This document shows, in pieces, positions 35,150 through 44,751 of a stretch of 51,443 nt of DNA (positions are counted from its first letter, which is position 1; every line of letters starts with the position of its first letter). Both the position numbers and the translations under genes were made by a program. Below the pieces are notes generated by a model. It was not told where the DNA came from. It searched no databases and saw nothing but the letters and a program-made list of their open reading frames with translations. Origin of the DNA: Clostridium sp. (GTDB taxonomy: Bacteria; Bacillota; Clostridia; Lachnospirales; Lachnospiraceae); NCBI GenBank assembly GCA_021770825.1, contig JAETQD010000020.1:1-51443 (forward strand), read 5' to 3'.

Positions 35150-35649
35150 CGCAACCGCTCTCCGTCAAATTTTTTTAACATCAGAATGTGCCGCTTGATG
35201 TCGGCAATCTGCTCATAGACCGTTTCTCCGGACGCCTGCATGTCAAGGACCATGCAGATATCGTCCACTTCTTTCCTGGTGGCCTTTGAAGAAAGCTTCT
35301 GCAAGGCCTCCAGCATCTTATCGTATTTCTTTTCGTCCATAGCATCGAAAAATTCCAAAAGATAGGCGTTTGGCCCCGGCTGGCATGGCGGTTCTTCTTT
35401 ACCGGAGTTCACTTCCACCTTTTCAAACCGGAATTTCTGCTTTACATCCGGATATTTTTCATGGTCCACCTCTTCCATGAACATGGACAGGGGGCGCACC
35501 CACACCTTAAACTCCCCGTAAAGGGCCTGGTACACCACCATTTTCTCTCCGGTTTCGGAATGAAAGGCGATGGTCACAATCTGATACATCTTATTTTTAA
35601 AGTGCCGGTAGAATTCTCCCGGCACTGGCATGGTTCTTTCCTGATTCAT
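35146..35649 (-). CDS. DUF1653 domain protein
   Basis: This 167-residue protein starts [20 protein letters not shown]. It carries a DUF1653 domain ([40 protein letters not shown] and [15 protein letters not shown]) and then a helical, charged C-terminal region. DUF1653 is a small beta-barrel-like domain of unknown function. The ATG at 35649 follows GGAGGAA; the open frame above it has no ribosome site. It is coupled to uvrC by a 4-base overlap, which hints at a nucleic-acid role, but no activity is known. Confidence 0.8.
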   Translation of the reverse strand: MNQERTMPVPGEFYRHFKNKMYQIVTIAFHSETGEKMVVYQALYGEFKVWVRPLSMFMEEVDHEKYPDVKQKFRFEKVEVNSGKEEPPCQPGPNAYLLEFFDAMDEKKYDKMLEALQKLSSKATRKEVDDICMVLDMQASGETVYEQIADIKRHILMLKKFDGERLR

Positions 35650-35681
35650 TTTTCCTCCTCCCGGTTCCACCCGGGGAGCAT

Positions 35682-36935
35682 CTATTCTCCGGCTTCCTCC
35701 GGACGGAAATGGTAGCGGTTGGCGGCGCTCCACAGCATCCACTCATCGTACCCGGCGTCCTTCACCGCCTGTATCTGCTTTTGTATCTCCTCATATCCGT
35801 AGGAAATATATTTTCCCTCTCCCAGATAGGAGGCCGTAAAATCCTGAAGCCATGGTCTTACCACGGCCTGGCTGCTCACATGTCCGTCGGCCCCGGCCGC
35901 CTGGTCCATGACAGTTTTGGACTTCTGTAAGGCTGCAAGGACCGTCTCATAGGGCTGCTTATCCGGATATTCCAGACCAAAATTTCCCGGACCATAGTGG
36001 GACGGGTAAATCATCGGACAGATATAGTCCAGATGCTTAGCCATTTCCGTATAGATCTGGCCCACGGCATTGGCGTCAATTTCACTGTCTATGATGGTTC
36101 CGAACACATCCGCAGACACGAAAAGCCCCTGGGATGCCAGATTTTCATAGGCATATTTCACAAATTCCGTAATCACATCGGTTTTAGAACGGCCCTTCGT
36201 AATCTCCTCGTCAAAAACCACCTGCTTCATGGTTCCTTCGGTGGAGAACCGGATATAGTCAAACTGGACCTCATCGAAGCCGGCTTCCTTTGCAGCCGTT
36301 CCCACTTCCACCAGATAATCCCAGACCTCTCTCCGGTAGGGGTCTACCCAGGCCATTCCCTGCTTATCCCGGTACAGACTTCCGTCTGCCAGATGGAGAC
36401 TCCACTCCGGCTTCTGCTCCGCCAGGTAGGGGTCCCGGAAGGCCACCACGCGCGCAATGACATAAAGCCCACGTTCCTTTAAAGAAGAAATCAGGCTCTT
36501 GATATCCTTCACGTAGGGGCGGCATGCGCCGATCTCCGTCACCACAGGGGAATCAATCTGGCAGGTAATCCGGCCCTGATCGTCCTTAAAGTCGATGACC
36601 ACCGTATTGATTTCCGTTCCCTCCATACTGTCCAGGATGTTCTGAAATAACTCCGTGCTGCCGGACATGGGACCGGAAATATAAATTCCGCGGACCTTTG
36701 TCGGCTCACGTCCCGGCAGTGCCGGGTTATTCTCATCCACAATGCGGACAGAAATGGTCTTGTTCTTCTCCGGTCCTACGTTTTCGATGACTTTAATTCC
36801 GCTGGTTTCCTCCTCGGTGGGCTCTTCCTCCGGTATCTGAGTTTCGGCCGCCGTTTCCTCCTCCGGTGCGGGTCTGGAACAGCCCATCAGGGCCAGGAGT
36901 CCTGCAAGGGAAACCGCAAATAACCATCTTTTCAT
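35682..36935 (-). CDS. Putative glycoside hydrolase lipoprotein, DUF4015
   Basis: The 417-residue lipoprotein has lipobox LLALMGC followed by an acidic Glu-rich linker (residues 24-50). A DUF4015 (putative TIM-barrel glycosyl hydrolase) domain follows: TKVRGIYISGPMSGS, NTVVIDFKDDQGRITCQ, GLYVIARVVAFRDPYLAE, GMAWVDPYRREVWDYLVEV, FDEVQFDYIRFSTEG and YICPMIYPSHYGPGNFG. The D-x-x-R-F and acid-rich strand ends fit a retaining hydrolase active site. A cell-envelope or exopolysaccharide substrate is plausible but unproven. It is divergent from the DUF1846 gene. Confidence 0.8.
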   Translation of the reverse strand: MKRWLFAVSLAGLLALMGCSRPAPEEETAAETQIPEEEPTEEETSGIKVIENVGPEKNKTISVRIVDENNPALPGREPTKVRGIYISGPMSGSTELFQNILDSMEGTEINTVVIDFKDDQGRITCQIDSPVVTEIGACRPYVKDIKSLISSLKERGLYVIARVVAFRDPYLAEQKPEWSLHLADGSLYRDKQGMAWVDPYRREVWDYLVEVGTAAKEAGFDEVQFDYIRFSTEGTMKQVVFDEEITKGRSKTDVITEFVKYAYENLASQGLFVSADVFGTIIDSEIDANAVGQIYTEMAKHLDYICPMIYPSHYGPGNFGLEYPDKQPYETVLAALQKSKTVMDQAAGADGHVSSQAVVRPWLQDFTASYLGEGKYISYGYEEIQKQIQAVKDAGYDEWMLWSAANRYHFRPEEAGE

Positions 36936-37093
36936 GTTTTTCGTTCCTCTTCCGTAGTTTCTAGCTTTTTCTATCTTAACATAAGTATGACCAATATGGA
37001 AAGAAAAAATTTTAAAAAACTACTGTTCAAATGTAAATTTTTGTAAGATAATAGAAATATATGTGAAAATATATACAGGAGGAACATGCAATC

Positions 37094-38566
37094 ATGCAAA
37101 AACAGGGGTTCGACAACGACAAATACCTGGCCATGCAGTCTGATCACATCCGTGAGCGCATCGGCCAGTTCGGCGATAAACTGTATCTGGAATTCGGCGG
37201 CAAGCTCTTTGACGACTACCATGCCTCCAGAGTTCTTCCGGGCTTTGAACCGGACAGCAAGCTCCGCATGCTGATGCAGCTTGCCGATCAGGCGGAAATC
37301 ATCATCGCCATCAACGCAGCCGACATCACAAAAAACAAAATCCGCTACGATCTGGGAATCACCTACGATCTGGACGTGCTCCGCTTAATCCGTGTCTTCA
37401 CGGACCGGGGCCTTTACGTGGGCAGCGTGGTCATCACCCACTATTCCGAGGTTCCCGCCATTGTCCAGTTTAAAAACAAGCTGGAAAAAATGGGAATCAA
37501 GGTCTACCGCCACTACACCATAAACGGCTACCCCAGCAATATCCCCCTCATCGTAAGTGATGAAGGCTACGGAAAAAATGACTATATCGAAACCTCAAGG
37601 CCTCTGGTTGTGGTCACGGCTCCCGGACCCGGAAGCGGCAAAATGGCCACCTGCCTTTCCCAGCTCTACCATGAAAACAAGAGGGGAATCAAGGCCGGAT
37701 ACGCCAAATTTGAGACCTTCCCCATCTGGAACCTGCCCTTAAAGCATCCGGTGAACCTGGCCTATGAGGCCGCCACCGCCGATTTAAACGATGTGAACAT
37801 GATTGACCCCTTCCACCTGGAGGCCTACGGAAAAACCACCGTAAACTATAACCGCGATGTGGAAATCTTCCCGGTTTTAAGTGCCATCTTCGAGGGAATT
37901 TTCGGGGAATGCCCCTATAAGTCCCCCACCGACATGGGCGTCAACATGGCAGGCCTTTGCATTGTGGACGACGAAGCCTGCCGCGAGGCATCCCGCCAGG
38001 AGATCATCCGCCGCTATTACCAGGCCCTTGGAAAGCTGGTAAAGGACGAATCTGCCCACGACGAAGCCTATAAGATCGAGCTGATTATGAAGCAGGCAAA
38101 GATCTCCCCGGCAAACCGTGCCGTGGTTCCCGCTGCCCTTTCCCTGGCTGAGTCCATCCTGGCCCCGGCTGCGGCCTTAGAGCTTCCGGACGGAAAAATC
38201 GTCCTTGGAAAGACAAAGGAGCTTTTGGGCGCTTCCGCTGCCGTTCTCTTAAATGCCGTAAAAGAATTGGGCGGAATTGACCATGACCTGGATTTGATCT
38301 CCCCCGAGTCCATCGCTCCCATCCAGGAATTAAAGGTGAAATATTTGGGAAGCACCAACCCGAGACTGCATACAGACGAGGTTCTCATCGCCTTATCCAC
38401 CTGTGCGGCCACCGATGCAAATGCCCAGAAGGCCTTGGAACAGCTTCCCAAGCTCCGCGGCTGCCAGCTTCACACCTCCGTGCTCCTGTCGGATGTGGAC
38501 ACAAAAATATTCAAAAAACTCGGAATTGACCTGACCTGCGAGCCGGTTCAGGGCGATAAAAAATAA
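37094..38566 (+). CDS. DUF1846 domain protein
   Basis: The 490-residue protein matches the DUF1846 family over its length: FDNDKYLAMQSDHIRERIGQ, YLEFGGKLFDDYHASRVLPG, IIIAINAADITKNKIRYDLG and YSEVPAIVQFKNKLEKMGIKVY. It also has a P-loop-like APGPGSGKMATCLSQLYHEN near residue 178 and YAKFETFPIWNLPLKHPVN. The function is not established. The DTGIT/nucleotide-binding features suggest an ATP-using enzyme, and the family is common in gut Firmicutes. The start has AGGAGG 10 bases upstream. An M20 peptidase follows by 25 bases and likely shares its mRNA. Confidence 0.85.
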   Translation: MQKQGFDNDKYLAMQSDHIRERIGQFGDKLYLEFGGKLFDDYHASRVLPGFEPDSKLRMLMQLADQAEIIIAINAADITKNKIRYDLGITYDLDVLRLIRVFTDRGLYVGSVVITHYSEVPAIVQFKNKLEKMGIKVYRHYTINGYPSNIPLIVSDEGYGKNDYIETSRPLVVVTAPGPGSGKMATCLSQLYHENKRGIKAGYAKFETFPIWNLPLKHPVNLAYEAATADLNDVNMIDPFHLEAYGKTTVNYNRDVEIFPVLSAIFEGIFGECPYKSPTDMGVNMAGLCIVDDEACREASRQEIIRRYYQALGKLVKDESAHDEAYKIELIMKQAKISPANRAVVPAALSLAESILAPAAALELPDGKIVLGKTKELLGASAAVLLNAVKELGGIDHDLDLISPESIAPIQELKVKYLGSTNPRLHTDEVLIALSTCAATDANAQKALEQLPKLRGCQLHTSVLLSDVDTKIFKKLGIDLTCEPVQGDKK

Positions 38567-38591
38567 ACCAACAAAAGGAGGACTAAAAACC

Positions 38592-39731
38592 ATGAGCGAG
38601 CTTCTTCCCAAAGAGTTAAAGGCCTACATTGACGCCAATCAGGACACCCTGGTAAAGCTTCTGGATACCCTCTGCCGAATCCCCTCTCCGTCCAACCACG
38701 AAGAGCTGCGGGCAGAATTTATCCGTGACTGGTTTGAACAAGAGGGCTGCAAAGGCGCCTACATCGACAGCGCCTTAAACGTGATCTATCCCTTCCACTG
38801 TGAGGAACAGACCAATCTTCTGGCCTTCACAGCCCATTCCGACACCGTATTTCCCGACACCACTCCCTTTGATGTGGTTTACGACGGCGACATCATGCGC
38901 TGCCCCGGCGTCGGCGACAACACCTCCAACCTGTCCATCATGATGCTTTTGGCAAGCTGGTTTACGAAAAATAATTACGTTCCCAAGCAGGGAATCCTGT
39001 TTGTGGCCAGCTCCGGCGAAGAGGGTCTTGGAAACTTAAAGGGCTGCCGCCAGCTTCTGGAAGATTATAAAGGAAAGATTTCTGTTTTAGTTGCCCTGGA
39101 CGGCTCCTACGACTCCATCGTCACCGATGCGGTGGGCTCCCTCCGCTACCGGGTAGGCGTTCACACCGAGGGCGGCCATTCCTACGGAAAATTCGGAAAC
39201 TTAAACGCCATCCAGGTACTGTCCTCCATCATCAACACCCTGTACACCTACAAGGTGCCCACAGCCGGACGGAGTACCTACAACGCAGGAACCATCACCG
39301 GAGGCACCTCCATCAACACCATCGCCCAGTATGCGGAAATGCGGTTTGAGTACCGCTCCGATGTCCGCGAAAGCCTGTCCTCCATGAACCAGTTCTTCCT
39401 TTCGGTTCTGGATTCTTACCGGAATATGGATAAGGTTGAGATTGAGTGCGAGCTTTTAGGAGAGCGTCCCTGCACCGGAGACGTGGACCATGCGGCACAG
39501 GACGCCCTGATTGAAAGAGCCCAGAATATCATCGAGGCCTTCACCGGAAAGCGGGTCGGCTGCCATTCCGGCTCCACCGACTGCAACATCCCCCTCTCCA
39601 CCGGAATCCCGGCCATCTGCTTTGGCGGACACATGGGAACCGGAGCCCATACCCGCGAGGAGTTCTTAAATGTAAAAGACCTCCATCTGGGAATGGAGAT
39701 CGTGGCTGCCTTTATGATGACGTATTTTTAG
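38592..39731 (+). CDS. M20 family zinc metallopeptidase
   Basis: The 379-residue peptidase is of the M20 (PepT/ArgE-like) type. It has LLAFTAHSDTVFPD with the first zinc ligand His, GVGDNTSNLSIMMLLA with the bridging Asp, VASSGEEGLGN with the catalytic Glu, and terminal HMGTGAHTREEFLNV with the last zinc His. The dimerisation domain contains GGHSYGKFGNLNAIQVLSSI. Such enzymes cleave N-terminal residues or acyl groups from small peptides. The ATG is preceded by AAAAGGAGG. No signal peptide is seen, so it is cytoplasmic. It is linked to DUF1846 by proximity. Confidence 0.88.
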   Translation: MSELLPKELKAYIDANQDTLVKLLDTLCRIPSPSNHEELRAEFIRDWFEQEGCKGAYIDSALNVIYPFHCEEQTNLLAFTAHSDTVFPDTTPFDVVYDGDIMRCPGVGDNTSNLSIMMLLASWFTKNNYVPKQGILFVASSGEEGLGNLKGCRQLLEDYKGKISVLVALDGSYDSIVTDAVGSLRYRVGVHTEGGHSYGKFGNLNAIQVLSSIINTLYTYKVPTAGRSTYNAGTITGGTSINTIAQYAEMRFEYRSDVRESLSSMNQFFLSVLDSYRNMDKVEIECELLGERPCTGDVDHAAQDALIERAQNIIEAFTGKRVGCHSGSTDCNIPLSTGIPAICFGGHMGTGAHTREEFLNVKDLHLGMEIVAAFMMTYF

Positions 39732-39765
39732 AAATTTCCTGTGATATAAGTTAGTCTATGTAATA

Positions 39766-39811
39766 AAAAAGCACGCTGCAGGACCCATAAGAATCCGGCA
39801 GCGTGCTTTTT
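39766..39811. terminator. Bidirectional terminator between the M20 gene and the dehydrogenase
   Basis: AAAAAGCACGCTGC (39766-39779) and GCAGCGTGCTTTTT (39798-39811) are exact inverted repeats with A- and T-runs. It serves both the rightward M20 gene and the leftward dehydrogenase operon. Confidence 0.9.
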
Positions 39812-39834
39812 GGGTTTGAGGGAGAAAACCAAAT

Positions 39835-40860
39835 TTATGAATCGAATGTGAGAATTACCTTACCTGCTCCGCTGTTTTTGTCTTCCAGCGTTTCAAATGC
39901 TTTCTTGTATTCACTGGCCGGGAACACGTGGGTTACCAGCTTGTGAACACGGTCCAGCCGCCCCGGCAGATTTTCAATGGTCTCCGGGAATTTCTGGTAC
40001 TGGTGTCTGGTACCGAGAATTGTCAGCTCCTTGGCGTTTAACTCCTTAAAGTTCACCGGAATCGGTTCCTTTCCAAAAGTCATGGCCACCAGGCAGCCCG
40101 CCGGAGACAACTGCTCCACCGCATGGGCCATCAGGGCCGGAACGCCTGCTGCCTCAAAGATCACGTTGACGCCCTCATGGTCTGTCAGCTTGTCGATGAA
40201 AGCATCCAGATCTTCCTTCACGGGGTTGATAGAATAATCAGCTCCGAAATCCTTTGCCATGGCCAGGCGGTTTTCGTTGGGCTCCGATACGATGACCGTG
40301 GCGCCCTTGCTCTTTGCCACATCAGCGACAATCAGACCGATGGGGCCTGCACCGTGAACCAGCACCACATCGCCGGGCTTTACATTTCCTCTCCAGGTGG
40401 CCTGTGCGCCGATGGTGTAGGGCTCGCAGGTGGCCGCTTCCACGTAGGTCAGCTTTTCCTTATCAAACTTATATACCTGGGAGCGTGGAACCACTGCGTA
40501 CTCTCTGAAGGTTCCATCCACGATGCAGCCTAAAACCTTTAAGTCCCGGCATACATTGTGGTGGCCGCTTCTGCATGCATAGCAGGTTCCGCAGTATGTA
40601 ATGGGTTCAAACACAACGCCGTCTCCCGGCTTTAAATCGGTTACATTGGCGCCCACGGCCTCGATCTCTCCGGCTGCCTCATGTCCGATGACCCTCGGAT
40701 ATACAGCATAAGGATTGCTTCCATGATATACATGGACATCGGAACCGCAGATGCCGGTGGCATGGATTTTCACAAGTACCTGGTCCGGGCTTGTGATTTC
40801 CGGCTTTTCCACCTCAAGCATTTCCATTTTATTGGGTTCTGTTACTGTAATTGCTTTCAT
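39835..40860 (-). CDS. Zinc-dependent dehydrogenase, L-gulonate/sugar-acid type (RspB/LgoD-like)
   Basis: The 341-residue MDR-superfamily enzyme has catalytic zinc ligands in GICGSDVHVYHG and GHEAAG, a structural zinc CGTCYACRSGHHNVC, and the NAD site GAGPIGLIVADVAKSKGA. RspB/LgoD and related polyol or sugar-acid dehydrogenases have this pattern. In the hexuronate setting it would oxidise L-gulonate to fructuronate, feeding the uxuB/uxuA steps; exact specificity is inference. It is the last gene of the leftward TRAP operon and follows the SDR by 22 bases. Confidence 0.8.
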   Translation of the reverse strand: MKAITVTEPNKMEMLEVEKPEITSPDQVLVKIHATGICGSDVHVYHGSNPYAVYPRVIGHEAAGEIEAVGANVTDLKPGDGVVFEPITYCGTCYACRSGHHNVCRDLKVLGCIVDGTFREYAVVPRSQVYKFDKEKLTYVEAATCEPYTIGAQATWRGNVKPGDVVLVHGAGPIGLIVADVAKSKGATVIVSEPNENRLAMAKDFGADYSINPVKEDLDAFIDKLTDHEGVNVIFEAAGVPALMAHAVEQLSPAGCLVAMTFGKEPIPVNFKELNAKELTILGTRHQYQKFPETIENLPGRLDRVHKLVTHVFPASEYKKAFETLEDKNSGAGKVILTFDS

Positions 40861-40882
40861 GTTTTTTACTCCTCCTGCTTTC

Positions 40883-41776
40883 CTAAATACCCGGGCAGGA
40901 TAAGAAACCGCCGTCCACTGCGATTACCTGTCCGGTAATATATCCCGACATGGCGGGATCTGCAAAGAACTTCAGCGCTCCCGTAAGTTCCACCGGGTCT
41001 CCCAGTCTTCCCATGGGGGTTCTGTGAATTACATTGTAGTATCTCTGGGTGTAGGTTCCGTCCGGATTCACATACATGTCATGGTTTAAGGGAGTCAGGA
41101 AGTAGCCCGGGGCTACTGCATTGACGCGGACCTTTCCGTACTCGTTGGAAAGGTAGTTGGAAAGCCATTTGGTGAACATGTCCACAGCCGCTTTGCTGGA
41201 TGCATAGGCCGGAACCATGGTCAGGGCGTCATAGGCTGCCATGGATGTGATGTTGATGATGGAGTTGCCTTCCCGGCCCACCATATCCACTGCAAACACC
41301 TGGCTGGCCATGACAGTTCCCAGCCAGTTCACATTCATCACCTTAAGGAGTCTGTCGCCGTCAATATTAAATAAGGTACGTGTTTTTCCAAGAATTTCGT
41401 CATAGGCCGCCTTGGGATCGGCTGCTTCCAAAGAAACCTTAGCCACTTCCGTGTCTTTTTCATCTCCGGCCTCATAGGCCTCCTTGGTGGTCTTTGCCAG
41501 GGGATCCTGAATTCCCGCACAATTGATCAGCACATTGCATAAGCCAAGCTTTTCTCTTACGGTCTCTCTTGCTGTCTCTAAGGATGCCTTGTCCACCACA
41601 TTGCACTGTACGGCAATGGCTGTGCCGCCGTTTTCCCGGATGTCTGCTGCAACCCGCTCTGCTGCCTCAAGATTAAAGTCCAGGACTGCAACTTCTTTTC
41701 CGTCCTTTGCAAATTCCTTTGCAAAAATACTTCCCAGGCCGCCGCCTGCCCCTGTAATCACAACAATCTGTTTCAT
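40883..41776 (-). CDS. SDR oxidoreductase, D-mannonate oxidoreductase (fructuronate reductase)-like
   Basis: The 297-residue short-chain dehydrogenase has the Rossmann motif TGAGGGLGSIFA, NCAGI, ITSMAAYDA and the catalytic pair YASSK, ending in a typical ITGQVIAVDGGF. Bacillus-type UxuB proteins are SDRs of this kind that reduce fructuronate to mannonate. An extended acidic segment of about 45 residues after NCAGIQDP is characteristic and may be a lid. The locus also encodes a long-chain uxuB at 46791, so it has two unrelated candidates for one step. Start ATG at 41776 has GGAGG upstream. Confidence 0.8.
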   Translation of the reverse strand: MKQIVVITGAGGGLGSIFAKEFAKDGKEVAVLDFNLEAAERVAADIRENGGTAIAVQCNVVDKASLETARETVREKLGLCNVLINCAGIQDPLAKTTKEAYEAGDEKDTEVAKVSLEAADPKAAYDEILGKTRTLFNIDGDRLLKVMNVNWLGTVMASQVFAVDMVGREGNSIINITSMAAYDALTMVPAYASSKAAVDMFTKWLSNYLSNEYGKVRVNAVAPGYFLTPLNHDMYVNPDGTYTQRYYNVIHRTPMGRLGDPVELTGALKFFADPAMSGYITGQVIAVDGGFLSCPGI

Positions 41777-41807
41777 ATATTATGCCTCCATTCTGTGTTT
41801 ACTAAAT

Positions 41808-43079
41808 TTAGCCGAACATGCTGGGGATCCATAAGGTGATTCCCGGAATGAATGCCACCATCATAAGAACAACCAGGCTGGCTGCCAGAAACGGCATCGT
41901 TGCCTTAAAGCCCTTGAAGGCCGAGATCTTTGCAATCTGGGATGCCGTACAGGTACACATTCCAACCGGCGGTGTGGTAAGGCCCAACATCAGGTTTAAA
42001 ATACCCATCAGTGCAAAGTGCACCGGGTCCATACCAACGGCTGTCGCAACCGGAAGAAGTACCGGGAAGGTAATTAAGATGGCTGCAAGGCTCTCCATGA
42101 ACATTCCCACAAAGATCAGCACCACATTGATTAAAAGGATAACTACAATTCTGTTGTCTGTAATACTTAAGATTCCATTGGCAACCATCTGCGGAATCCG
42201 CTCTGCTGTCAAAATATAAGCAAACACGTTGGCAAGTCCGATCAGGATGATGATGCTGGCACAGGAACGCATGTTTTCCCATACGATTCTCGGAACATCT
42301 GTGATCTTGATTTCCTTGTAAACAAATACACCTACGATCAGGGCATAGACACAGGTAACGATGGATGCCTCTGTGGGAGTGAAAATACCGGAAAGGATAC
42401 CGCCAAGAAGAATTAACGGCATTAAAAGTGCCCAGATGGCATCCTTTGTAGCTTCCCATCTTCCCTTCCAGTCCATTCTCTCATGCTTCGGATAATGGCG
42501 CTTTACGGAAATCAGATAGGTGGGAACACAGAGGGCAAGTCCCAGAAGAATTCCCGGAATCAGTCCCGCCTGGAACATTTTACCTACGGATACGCTGATA
42601 CAGGAACCGGCAATGACCATGGGCACGCTGGGCGGAATGATCGGTCCGATTACTGAGGAGCTGGCCGTCACCGCAACGGAGAAATCATCGTCATATCCGT
42701 CATCCACCATGGCCGGAATCAGCATGGCTCCAAGGCTGCACACATCGGCAATTGCCGTACCGGAGATTCCTGCGAATACCATACTGGCCACAATGTTTAC
42801 CAATGCAAGGCTTCCTGTATAATGCCCCAGGAACGCATTACAGAAGTTTAAAATACGCTTTGTGATTCCGCCGCCGTTCATCAGGGCGCCTGCCAGCATG
42901 AAACCGGGAATGCAAAGCAGCGTAAACGAGTCAATTCCTGCATAGAACTTCTGGGCTACAACGGTCAGCGGAATTCCGCTTCCAACCAGATAAAATAAGG
43001 AAGAAAGGCCCAGGGAATACGCAATCGGCACGCCGAAAAGCAAAAGTGCCACAAAAAGAATAAACATCATCGCAACCAT
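41808..43079 (-). CDS. dctM: TRAP transporter large permease (DctM)
   Basis: The 423-residue protein has about 12 helices with DctM/TRAP-type motifs: GIPIAYSLGLSSLFYLV-like N-terminus, GFMLAGALMNGGGITKRILN, SVIGPIIPPSVPMVIAG and LGLTTPPVGMCTCTASQIAK near the C-terminus. It is the main translocating subunit of a binding-protein-dependent, ion-driven sugar-acid importer. It overlaps nothing but follows dctQ by 3 bases. Confidence 0.93.
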   Translation of the reverse strand: MVAMMFILFVALLLFGVPIAYSLGLSSLFYLVGSGIPLTVVAQKFYAGIDSFTLLCIPGFMLAGALMNGGGITKRILNFCNAFLGHYTGSLALVNIVASMVFAGISGTAIADVCSLGAMLIPAMVDDGYDDDFSVAVTASSSVIGPIIPPSVPMVIAGSCISVSVGKMFQAGLIPGILLGLALCVPTYLISVKRHYPKHERMDWKGRWEATKDAIWALLMPLILLGGILSGIFTPTEASIVTCVYALIVGVFVYKEIKITDVPRIVWENMRSCASIIILIGLANVFAYILTAERIPQMVANGILSITDNRIVVILLINVVLIFVGMFMESLAAILITFPVLLPVATAVGMDPVHFALMGILNLMLGLTTPPVGMCTCTASQIAKISAFKGFKATMPFLAASLVVLMMVAFIPGITLWIPSMFG

Positions 43080-43082
43080 ATG

Positions 43083-43562
43083 CTATTTCTCCCCCTTTCC
43101 AAGATTCATAATTTCCTGCAAAATCTTTACCACGCAGTAGATCGCGGTCAACGAGAAAATCCCCACGGGAACTGCGTAGAAGATACTCATGCTGATCTGA
43201 AGAGATGCGGATACGGTTCTGAAACCGGTCTTATACAATACCAGAGCCTGCTTCACGCCAACAAAACAGAACAGAGCAATCAGTCCGTGAATCAGAATAT
43301 GCAGAAGGCTGCTTGAAACCCCGTGGATCCTGGATGTGATCACATCAATGACTGCGTATTCTGCATATTTAATAGCCATGGGGGACCCGAACATGATGGT
43401 GTACATGAAAAACAACCGGGTCATCTCATCGGTCCAGGGAGCAGAAAAGCTGGGGGTGTATCTGGCAATCACCTGTATCAGGGTACAGATACTTACCAGT
43501 CCAAAGGAAATGGCTGTGAGGTAGTGAAAGATTTTATCGAAAAACATATCAATTTTTTTCAT
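43083..43562 (-). CDS. dctQ: TRAP transporter small permease (DctQ)
   Basis: The 159-residue protein has four predicted helices and the DctQ pattern: ARYTPSFSAPWTDEMTRLFF near residues 31-50, GSPMAIKYAEYAVIDVI, and a LFCFVGVKQALVLYK segment. It pairs with DctM. The start follows AGGAGAT. The gene before it, dctP, ends 70 bases upstream across a GC-rich hairpin. Confidence 0.9.
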   Translation of the reverse strand: MKKIDMFFDKIFHYLTAISFGLVSICTLIQVIARYTPSFSAPWTDEMTRLFFMYTIMFGSPMAIKYAEYAVIDVITSRIHGVSSSLLHILIHGLIALFCFVGVKQALVLYKTGFRTVSASLQISMSIFYAVPVGIFSLTAIYCVVKILQEIMNLGKGEK

Positions 43563-43592
43563 TTCTATCTCCTGCTGTTATCTGTGGAAAGA

Positions 43593-43613
43593 CCGCCTGC
43601 TGCCAGCAGGCGG
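43593..43613 (-). terminator. Intercistronic hairpin between dctP and dctQ
   Basis: CCGCCTGC (43593-43600) and GCAGGCGG (43606-43613) form a perfect stem with a 5-base loop, downstream of dctP. Position and strength fit an mRNA stabiliser or partial terminator that raises the yield of the binding protein over the permeases. Confidence 0.6.
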
Positions 43614-43632
43614 CCCGTTCATCTACTTAACT

Positions 43633-44721
43633 TTATTTTGCGTTGGCTTCAGACATCTCACAGATCTGCTGATACATCTCCCAAAGGCCTGCGCCCTGCT
43701 CTTCCAGATAAGCCTGGATGACAGGAAGCATTGCTTCCTTGAAGGCTGCACGGTCCACATCGGAGTTTACAGTCATGCCTGTGTCAATTAATTTCTGAAG
43801 GTATTCGTCCTTGTGCTCATAGTAGTAATCGTTGGTCCACTGCTGCATCTCTTCTGCTGTCTCGTCCAGCCAGCCCTTCATTTCATCATCAAGGCCGTTG
43901 TAAAGATCTGTGTTAATCAGGTTGAAGATGGTGGAGTATACGTGGTCAGTCTGGTTTACAACCTTCTGCACCTCATAGAAGCTCTGGTCATAGATGAAGT
44001 CGTAGGGGTTCTCCTGCATTTCCACAACACCCTGGCTTAATGCGTTGAAGGTCTCACTTAAAGCGATGGAGGAGCAGACAGCACCTGCGGAGTTCCACAT
44101 ATTGGTATGCAGAGTGTTTCCGGACATACGCATCTTACGTCCCTGTAAGTCTGCCGGAGTGTTGATCGGCACGTTGGAGGTCAGCTCACGGGCGCCGCGG
44201 AGCTGGTACCAGAGTACATGGAAGCCAGCTTCCTCGAAGTCATTCTTAATGGAAGTTCCGATTTCGCTCTCAACCATGTTCTGCACATCTTCCTCGGAGT
44301 TGAAGGCCCACGGTGCTTCCAGAAGTGTTGCGCTGGGAGCGTAGCCGTTGAAGCTTCCGCCGGACATGGTCATGCTGGTGGTTCCTAACAGCATTCCTGC
44401 CAGGGAGTCTGCCTCAGAACCGGAGGAGCTGGACGGATAAATTTCTACTTTGAAACGTCCGCCGGATTTCTCTTCCAGACGATTCTTGAATTCTGTTGCT
44501 GCAAGTCCCCACGGATGCTCCAGGGAAACGGTCAGGTCATACTTTAAGGTTACAACATCTCCGGACGGAGCGTTGGTTTCTTTGGCCGCCTCTGTCTCTT
44601 TGGCTGCCTCAGTTCCTGCCGGTGCGGCCGTGGTGGCTGCGCTGCCAGATCCTGAGCTGCATCCGAACAGCATGCTGGCACATAATGCCATGGATGTGAG
44701 TACTGCTAACTTTCTTTTCAT
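43633..44721 (-). CDS. dctP: TRAP transporter solute-binding lipoprotein (DctP)
   Basis: The 362-residue protein has a lipobox MLFGC and a Thr/Ala/Glu-rich linker, then DctP-family motifs: LEHPWGLAATEFKNRLEEKS near 70-90, VEIYPSSSSGSEADSLAGML, RGARELTSNVPINTPADLQGRKMRM with the family Arg, EMQENPYDFIYDQSFYEVQK and EEQGAGLWEMYQQ. These binders bind carboxylate sugars such as glucuronate or galacturonate. The ATG has AGGAGGAA upstream. A TGTGAC/GTCACA stem and AT-rich sequence lie before it. Confidence 0.9.
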   Translation of the reverse strand: MKRKLAVLTSMALCASMLFGCSSGSGSAATTAAPAGTEAAKETEAAKETNAPSGDVVTLKYDLTVSLEHPWGLAATEFKNRLEEKSGGRFKVEIYPSSSSGSEADSLAGMLLGTTSMTMSGGSFNGYAPSATLLEAPWAFNSEEDVQNMVESEIGTSIKNDFEEAGFHVLWYQLRGARELTSNVPINTPADLQGRKMRMSGNTLHTNMWNSAGAVCSSIALSETFNALSQGVVEMQENPYDFIYDQSFYEVQKVVNQTDHVYSTIFNLINTDLYNGLDDEMKGWLDETAEEMQQWTNDYYYEHKDEYLQKLIDTGMTVNSDVDRAAFKEAMLPVIQAYLEEQGAGLWEMYQQICEMSEANAK

Positions 44722-44751
44722 TGTTTCTTCCTCCTGTTATTTAATATAATG

